Source: Chondrosia reniformis
Lineage: Eukaryota; Porifera; Demospongiae; Chondrillida; Chondrillidae
Length of the DNA: 64,000 bases
Assembly: GCA_947172415.1 (NCBI GenBank)
Contig: OX359189.1
Span: 2,068,501 to 2,132,500 of the forward strand
Direction of reading: 5' to 3'
This document shows positions 56,448-64,000 of the stretch, piece by piece. Each line of letters begins with the position of its first letter. The stretch's first letter is position 1. The notes under the pieces were generated by a model. It was not told the DNA's origin. It did not search any database and was given only the letters and a program-made list of their open reading frames with translations. Position numbers and translations under genes: made by a program.

Positions 56448-58204
56448 AACCACCTAAGAAAAGAAAGCAACACTCTTCCTTTCACTCTCCTCCTCAATCT
56501 GCACCTGATCAGAAAAGGAAAGATAGTAAAAGAGGTAAATAATACACATAAAATATGGTAGTACTCTCTCTAGTAGAAATACCATGAAAACAGTAATTTG
56601 AGTTAAAAGCCTGATTGGGGCTACCCTCCCCAACTGGGTGGGGCTACCTTACCCAACTCAATTTTCATCCTCAAAATTTTATAGAGTTAAAAAAGGAAGC
56701 AAGCTTATAGCTTGCCATTTGCAAATACGTACATATCTACATGTACATACGTACATGTATATTTATAATAATTATGAACCTATTTACCTTTTTATATAAC
56801 CTCCAAATAAGGACAGCCTATACATAAAGAGCACTACCACTTGTCCCAAGGTGTCCTTATATGGAGGTTTCCCTGTAATAAGTGTACTTACTTATACAGT
56901 AAATAATTTTGAAGCTTGAATCATAGTCCCTCATTGTTGACTATAAAGAACTTAAATAGAATTAGTTAAGTAGATTCTTGATAGAACTTGTTTTGTCTGC
57001 TTATGTAGGTAAATCAAAGAAAATCAGCAACCAGAGTAAATCAGCTTCTCTCAGTTCTGTGTCAGATAAAGAAGAAAGTAACTCAGGTATGTAAAGTGTC
57101 AGAATCAAGTTAGTGTGTTATGTCATTCATAAATCAACAGTAGTTTGATTTTATATACTCACAAGCTTGATGGGGTTGCTATAATGTGACATGAGATGAT
57201 GTGTGTTGTGTGTTTCATTTGATTTTCTGCTATAGAAACATAATAAATCACTAGACACAGATAGAGCCTCATTTAATGTGCTTATATTGCCTGTGACTCC
57301 TGCTTCTGTCCCATTTTCCTCTTCTTCATTATCTATGTCACCTTTTTGAACTTGAGGCAGTCTTGAACTCTGTATATACCATTATAGAGGCTTTGAATTC
57401 GTGTTTGTCAGTCTTCAGAGCAATCAGGCCTAGGTGTGCCCCTACTTGTAGCGTTGGTCCATTCACCAGAATGTTGTGCTGCCTTGCTATATATAACAGG
57501 CAGTCTAAGACTCTTATGGACAGAGAATATGGAAGGACCAGGACCAAGCAAGTATCCTTCTTCAAAATCTTGTAAATATTATTTCATTGACAGTGTCCAT
57601 ACTGAAGGCAGCAGTTGTCGTAAAATTGTTATCATTATGCTGTTTATGATTATGCAATGTCTCGACATGGCAATATCGTAAATATTATTAAGCGTACCAC
57701 ATGACATGTTCAATGTCTTGAATATAATTAAATGTACCCCCTAATGTGCATACCTACGTATTCCAGCATTATGTCTTATCACTATCCGTGCCAAGATAAA
57801 AGTATCAAAACAAGATAGTGATCATGTGGAAAGATTGATCTACAGAAGTAGCCCTTACACATCACTAGCTTAGCTGAAGTAGGGATGATTATACCAAATC
57901 ATATAAATAATGTGTATGGCTAAGCTTAAATTTCAGTATGTCACTTCTGAATGGTCAAACAAAAACGGTTTTGCTTTGATACTTTTCCAAATGGAATGTT
58001 TTTACTAAACTTTTACATATAATAAACTACAATATTGCATATAAATATGAAGTGTTACTTTATCCATATAGTTTAAAGAGCCTTCATGTTTAATAAAGCA
58101 GCAATTAAACTTTTATCCATTTATATGTAATAGGTTCTAAGAAACAGGAATCAGTAGACATGGACAAAAAATCAAAAGCCAAATCCTCTTTGAAACCTAA
58201 ATGA
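56448..58204 (+). CDS. Lys/Ser-rich tail exons, second copy
   Basis: Exons 56448-56534, 57009-57086 and 58134-58204 (TGA at 58202-58204) match 1050-2875 with only a few residue changes. No repeat exon lies upstream here. The nearest upstream coding exon is the Roc-gene Death exon; its optional donor after 54909 is phase 1 and would join in frame (T-E-PPKKRKQHSS). They may thus be the real 3' end of the Roc gene, or orphan exons. Confidence 0.5.
56798..56869. repeat. Short hairpin repeat (MITE-like), copy 4
   Basis: Counterpart of 1443-1514 in the duplicated block. Confidence 0.7.
57338..57565 (-). other. Conserved patch, second copy
   Basis: Differs from 2004-2231 at one base (one Val/Ile change in the antisense frame). 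See the entry at 2004. Confidence 0.3.
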
Positions 58205-59422
58205 AGGAGAAGATTCTACCTTGAGTGAATGTACACTTTTCATACATTTTTAGTTTTAGGTAGTAAACCATTTTACAGTACATGCATACGTATATTATAA
58301 GGTGTATATACACAATCCTTAGGTTAGTTAGTTAATAAGTTATTTATGTATCTCCTCCACTGGAGTTTGTACGTTACTCAATTTGTATGTAATAGTTTTC
58401 TTTATCAACAACTTTTGAGCATCTACATACGTGTATAGAGATGCAGTCAATTTTTGTGATTTTTGTACATTTCTACTGAAGGCTCTTCTTCGATGTATTT
58501 ATTGTGTTTGTTTATAAATACAGTATGTAATCTATATTGTTTGGTTATAAAGGGTAAGTCCTGCTAGATCATACACTTTCCACATACTGTACAAAAGAGC
58601 CCAACTCGACAACTGTGGTTATGAAGTTTTACGTACATTTAATTTGGCTCTTTGTTGTAGTGATGCTATTTTTCTGTTTGACAAGTTGTTTATTATTGTA
58701 CGTACATGAGAATATTCATATAATATATCATATACCTAATTAAGCCACAGAGACAACTCAAAATATTGTTGATTATGTATGATCATGCATGCCTATTGAT
58801 ACATTTATGAATGTTGTATCTCGTCATCATAACACTCTGGATATTACCCCAGCCCATACATGTCTCCTGAGGAGCACAATGAGCTAATGGGCGGAACCAA
58901 AGTTTGCTTGATGGGAACTACAGTTTAATGATGATGACATCGATGTTTTAAGATCAGCTTTAGATCTTAAATTTTCCCTATTTTTCAAATGTAAGCATCA
59001 TGATCATGTGCATATAACATAAAGTTGGTCACATGGCAGGTCTAGTAATAAGTATACTCCAGTGATTATGCACTATAGCCTTTGCACAGGCCAATTAAGT
59101 ATAAATATAACATATGTGTACTGCCTTTACTACAATATATATAAAACATCATAGTGGTATATATACCTAATATAACAATATATAGAATGAGAGAAGGGTC
59201 CATGATATAGACTCAAATAGTAGATATGTACTGTAGGTCTAATGTTGCCCAATCAAATCGTAGGTAGCTAGGTCTAATGTTGCCCAATCAAATGGTAGGT
59301 AGGTCTAATGTTGCCCAATCAAATCGTAGGTAGCTAGGTCTAAATACATGTTCCCAATCCCACTGCAATATATATTCTGTACACATAGATAAGTAGCCAT
59401 GATGTAGCAAGAGAAGAGAAAG
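58205..59422. other. Intergenic stretch, second copy
   Basis: Copy of 2876-4031 with small indels. It includes the diverged 31-bp tandem repeat at about 59235-59355. No gene seen. Confidence 0.5.
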
Positions 59423-60955
59423 ATGGTCCCATGTTTTTCAACTTTAGAATCAAACACTTTCCTGAAAGCATATCAGAGGAGCTCATACAACTGCCTACAC
59501 TGGTTTGTGGGGCATATATACGATCAACACTCATGTTTACTTTATGTATATATACATACACATGTCTTATTTCTCATGAATGTGTTCAGCAACTGTTTTA
59601 TCTTGAAATATATACAAGTGAGCATCCTGGAGGACAAGATGTACTGTCCAGTAGCAGCTGCTATACTCCTGTCATCACTGGAAGTATGTGTTTCAACATA
59701 ATAGTAATATATATACTGTATTTATAAAGTATTTCGTTAATAGATATGTTTATGTTAATAGATTTTTTGATTAAATCTGTATATATTTAACATGTACATC
59801 TGTTTATAATTAATGTGTATTACTATTCTCACACAAAATCTAAACTATAAACAGTTTCAGGTAAAATAATATGGTGACTACAAGCCAGACATTCACAAGA
59901 CTGAGTTTTTCCAGCAAGAGAGACTACTTCCAGAAAGGTGCCTGCCAATATAGTGTATACATATACTGTATATAGGTGTGGGAGTGAGACATATAATATC
60001 TGTACTTAGCTGCAGTGTACATAGAGAGATGATATGTACAGTATTTATGTCAATTACATTATCAAAGCATGCAATGAGTGGAATATTTTGATGTGTTTTA
60101 CTTATTATTTAGATAACCAATCAATATCTTCTTACAAAAGAAGAATGGACAACCCGAATAATTGCTCTTTACGCTCAACAGAAGTTCCAAATAAGGTACA
60201 TACGTGTATGTACATATGCTAATTTCATTCACTGATATACACTCATAAGCATTATCGATATTTACGTATATACGTATGTCTTGAGGAAATATTAATTCTA
60301 ATTAATTCTACAGGTGCATGGTCTACGCCTAGTTAATTAATAGGGAAGTAATGCTCATCTCCTCATCCATATTCCTGTAGGGAATGTATAAATGCATGAA
60401 TAATATTATGTTCATAAATATAAATATTCATCATTTATAATACATATTAACTGTATAATATTATGTATATTTATTATATGTAGTGACATATGTATGATGA
60501 GCTATACTCATGTTTATAAATTATACAATTGTAGCTGAAACTGAAGAATATGAACACCAAAGGAAGATAAATGTATTAGAGAAGTTACAGGTATTATAGT
60601 ACACACTGCTTATTTACCCTAAAACACAAGTGAATCACAAGTGGTCACTATATCAAAATTATACTAGAGCACTGGACATGTTTGTATTACACAACTACTC
60701 TACTGTAGTCTTTAGAGGCTGAGCTGGTCACTTTGAAACTTCAAGAGAAAGTGGTAAAGTTTGACATTATTCATGATGACCATATAAGGGAAGGAGCAGA
60801 CAAGGATACTATTATGAGAAGAATGAGAATGATAAATATGAAACAACGTTATTCATGACGACCATATAAGGGAAGGAGCAGACAAGGATACTATTATGAG
60901 AAGAATCAGAATGATAAATATGAAACAACAAATTGATAACTTTAATGTCATGTGA
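59423..60955 (+). pseudogene. ERM-family pseudogene, second copy
   Basis: Recognisable pieces are PMFFNFRIKHFPESISEELI (intact here, unlike copy 1), ILEDKMYCPVAA out of frame, the QYLLTKEEWTTR exon, EEYEHQRK and the C-ERMAD. Lesions: 4 extra bases after LFYLE, loss of the first base of the ITNQYLL exon, deletion of both F3 exons (jump at about 60382), and an 85-bp tandem duplication in the C-terminal exon that creates a stop (MKQRYS). Clearly non-functional as an ERM protein. Confidence 0.85.
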
Positions 60956-61188
60956 TACTCTGAGATCATAGTAAAGTGCAGTTGCACGAATGCATATAAT
61001 TCTACAAGGCAGTTGCGCAATCGTCTATTCGATGTAATTGGGGAATTCTTTAGGGGACATCCATAGTCGCCAAAATGGCTACCTTGCTAGTTGGTCTAGT
61101 TTGTACTTTCGACAAAAAACTGATGACTTCAACAAGGTAGTATCTAGAGAGATCTATTGTATTTTGTATTTTATAGTAGACCGATTGA

Positions 61189-61196
61189 TATTTAAG
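61189..61196 (+). promoter_or_regulatory. Possible TATA-like element of NLR3
   Basis: TATTTAAG about 70 bp before the ATG at 61263, as in NLR1. Confidence 0.3.
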
Positions 61197-61262
61197 AGAA
61201 CCGAACGAATTCTAGACTACTACTATCTTCTCTAAACTCTTTGATCTTCTCCTTGAAATACA

Positions 61263-64000
61263 ATGAACAAGGAATCGAAAGTCAGAGGTAATTAACGAAT
61301 TGAAGTGTGTAATAATGTTCTGTATTAGTGAAAATATCTCTCCCTTTCTGTAGACTATCCAAAATTTGAATCTAAACTAAGAATATATTTAAAAGATTTA
61401 GGCAACTGGAAAGAGGTGTTGGTCCATCTTGGAATATCACTTAAGAAATGTGATGCAGTACTCCGTAATAGCATTGGTGATTCTAATGAAGCCTTTTTCA
61501 AATGTCTTCTCCACTGGGTTGATTTGAATGTGAAGGATACTAAAGGTACATGGAGTGAGCTATTTGATGCTCTGAGAAAAGGAGGAGAAACAGGAGCAGC
61601 TGTAGACTTGGAAGAGGACATCTTTAGTTCAGAATGTGAGAGTGGTTAAGTAGCATATTATGTATACTCTCTGACCTTTAAATTATATTATGGAAAATGG
61701 CCGACCTTATTCCTCGAGGTTTCCATGACAGGCTGTGTCACTGATTACTAAATGGTTTTCTGATGTGAAGAAATGATGTGTTATGCAAGAGCATTGTCCT
61801 GAAAAGCTTATGATTGTGTTTGTGTTTTTAGAAGTGGGTAATGAAGGAAAATACTCTTCACTTGTCCACAGGTACCAAATCCAAGAGGAGACAGAAAGAT
61901 AAGAAGACCTCACGGACCCACCAACCAAGTAAGAACAATCTTTGTACATTTAGTATTTCCATTATTACTCAAAGTCCTAACAAGACAGGTTCAATAATAT
62001 AACTTGTACTGTATCTAATAGAATCCAAAAGAAAGAGAATACCACCTCACTCACCCTCTCCTGAGGAGGATGGTAGCAGTAGAGGATCCAGCAGTAGTGG
62101 ATCCAACAGTAGTGGATCCAACAGTAGTGGATCCAACAGTAGTGATAATGGACCAGTGGAAGAAGACAATAGTCAAGTAGATGGTAAGTATAGTGTATTG
62201 TGTAGTTGTACTTATGAACTGTGTTAATCTCACTCCTTCAACAGGTTCTAGTTCCAAACAGACAAAGAAAAGTCACTACTCGTCCAAGTCAGCTAAAAGA
62301 CGTGACAGAATGAAGATTGACACTGTTCCCCAATCTAGTGAGAATGATACTCTGTTGTTGCATACTGCAATGTGTTCCTTGTGTGGTGGTGGGCATTAAA
62401 AGGAAGTTGACACTTTGGGCTACTGTAGTAATATGCATAGTGTGTGTATGTTTGTTTATTATCTAGTATTATCTAGTTATATATAATATTACGTCTTCAT
62501 TATCTAGTTACAATATTTGTTATGTTTTTATTTGTTACAGAGCACAGTAGAAGGAAGTCTCAAACTTCTGTACTCTCTCCTTCTGCATCATCTGAGGAAG
62601 ACGGTGGCAGTGGTGGATATAACAATAGTGATGATGAGAAGATCAGTCAACAAGATGGAGTAGATGTTCTTGTTTCATCACTTCCTGCATCATCTCAATC
62701 CAGACTGGTTGCTCAATCTACTCACACTCCTCATTCACTAAGGTCACTCCCTCAGAAGAAGAAGAAGAAGAAGGAGAGAGAGTCTACTGATCACTCAACT
62801 CATCCTATGAAGTCACAAGTGAGTAGAGATTCACAGAACACGAGCAATTCTATTCCAAATGTTGTAAGTGTTTCATCAATCAACTGAAATGTACATAAAT
62901 GTAAGATCACAAGTGACAGAAACCGTATTGTTGGGGAACTGTAATCATATGAACTGCCAATGGAGGTGAAACAGCTGTCTATGATGGGCAATTAACTCCC
63001 TTACATACTTACATCTACTTACATAAAAAGTATATACATACAAACTGTATTACAATAATACTACATTTCATGTAGGATAATCCATACTACCCTCTCAGTG
63101 ATCTCCTTCACACACACTACATGAATCGGATGAAAGTGGTTCCCACTGATGCAGATATCATGTTTATTGAGTTGGCTGTGGTTGGCAGAGAGAAGAGACT
63201 TCGCAAGAAACAAGATCTCTGCAACTTTCTACAAGCAGCTATTGAAGGAATAGACATTATTCATGAAAGGTCTAAAACAATCCAATACAAGAGAATTTTA
63301 AGCTACGATGAGCAAAATTCTGGGAAACGAATTATAATCAGTGGAGCTCCTGGTTGTGGAAAGACAACCCTTTCTAGAAAGATCTGTAAAGACCTTTGTT
63401 CTCAGGAGCTGAAAAATGACTATAGACTAGTCATCCTGGCACACCTTCGTGAGTTAAATCTGTATGTGAAAGAAGAAGAGCTCCAGCTTCACCATCTCCT
63501 AAAGAAGTATGCTTCTAATAGGGTGAACATTCAGCTCATTAGCGGGACAATAGAGGAGACCAATGGTAAAGGAGTGATCCTTGTTCTAGATGGCTATGAT
63601 GAGATATCAGATGATATGAAGAAGAGCCAATTCATGCAAAACATTCTCAAAAGCTCTTCCCTGTATCTCAGTGAGTGTGACATAGTCATCACCTCCCGTC
63701 CTGTTACCATGCCAGAGCTCCTGTCAGACTTGGAGGGACCTGGTGGCCATGTTGAAATACTGGGGTTTAAGACAAAGCAGATCCATTCATACACCAAGAG
63801 CTACTTTAGCCAAAATGCACAACTTGCAGCTAAATTGATAGAGAAGCTGAAAACTCTACCTTCAGTTTGTGGAATGTGTCGCATTCCAGTGATCCTTCAA
63901 ATAGTCTGCCGAGTGCAGGAGTATTTGGGAGAAGCCAGTCTCCCTCATACAATGAGCGGAATCTATAACATGTATATTTGTAGAGAACTGGTTCAGTTTC
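61263..64000 (+). CDS. NLR3: Death-NACHT receptor, 5' part only
   Basis: Exons 61263-61287 (MNKESKVR), 61354-61644 (Death), 61872-61928, 62022-62183, 62245 to about 62313, 62541-62818 and 63076 to the window edge (NACHT). The Death exon is almost identical to NLR1, but the linker and NACHT are almost identical to NLR2. There is no 11-residue repeat exon. The second linker exon has four GSNSS-type units (one in NLR1, two in NLR2). No stop or frameshift was seen in the visible part. The gene continues to the right. Confidence 0.85.
61354..61644 (+). CDS. NLR3 Death-domain exon
   Basis: Same length, phase and GGT TAA donor context as 7016-7306. Changes include T to I in RIYLKDL, LVHLGIS, HWVDLN and AVDLEEDI. 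Confidence 0.9.
63076..64000 (+). CDS. NLR3 NACHT exon (cut by window end)
   Basis: Starts DNPYYPLSDLLHTHYMNRMK in phase 0. Walker A GAPGCGKTTL at 63343-63369 and Walker B LVLDGYDE at about 63580-63603 are intact, as is CDIVITSRP. It is nearly identical to NLR2 except for a block of about 20 codons between the two motifs (near 63508-63565), where most residues differ. Confidence 0.92.

Larger units (their letters stand above)
56234..61644. other. Segmental duplication of 838-7306
   Basis: Gene order, introns, repeats and MITE are repeated: tail exons, conserved patch, 31-bp repeat, ERM remnant, first exon and Death exon. The right copy lacks about 1.1 kb (FERM F3 exons) and differs by small indels. 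Homology to the NLR1 block ends near 61650; from about 61815 the sequence follows NLR2. Confidence 0.9.

Overview
The window is animal nuclear DNA. It is AT-rich, with multi-exon genes, short introns ending in GT/AG, and many DNA transposon remnants. The dominant content is a tandem cluster of NOD-like receptor (NLR) genes of the Death/CARD-NACHT-LRR type, all on the + strand. Gene style and short introns suggest a sponge, possibly Amphimedon or a relative; this is inference. No database search was possible. Exon limits below come from splice motifs, codon phase and comparison of the paralogous copies inside the window.

Layout: (1) 539-2875, 3' exons of a gene entering from the left. (2) 4032-6639, a broken ezrin/radixin/moesin (ERM) gene lacking FERM lobe F1. 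(3) 6925-24875, NLR1: Death, 11-residue repeat exon, Lys/Arg-rich linker, NACHT, about 8 LRR exon pairs, Ser/Pro-rich tail. (4) 24876-26597, spacer with a 31-bp minisatellite and a MITE. (5) 26598-48025 or further, NLR2: CARD, repeat exon, linker, NACHT, LRR array and tail. Its introns hold a Tc1-type transposon carrying a second, BEN-like gene, a CACTA relic and Helitron-like foldback elements. (6) 48698-54914, exons for a Roc-type GTPase with COR-like, ZU5-like and Death regions, either a separate gene or the in-phase 3' part of NLR2. (7) 56234-61644, a second copy of the 838-7306 block (tail exons, a more decayed ERM pseudogene, Death exon). (8) 61263-64000, NLR3, cut by the window edge, with an NLR1-type Death exon joined to an NLR2-type linker and NACHT.

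The receptors appear to be built from swappable exon modules. N-terminal effector exons (Death or CARD) and C-terminal modules (Pro-rich tail or Roc/ZU5/Death) change, while the NACHT-LRR body is kept. Almost all junctions outside NACHT and LRR are phase 1, and LRR exons alternate between 1-to-0 and 0-to-1 phases, so exons can be duplicated or exchanged in frame. The Death exon of the Roc gene is closely related to the NLR Death exons, which suggests homotypic signalling between neighbours. From families of this type one expects cytosolic sensing by the LRRs, NTP-dependent oligomerisation by NACHT, and signalling through Death or CARD.
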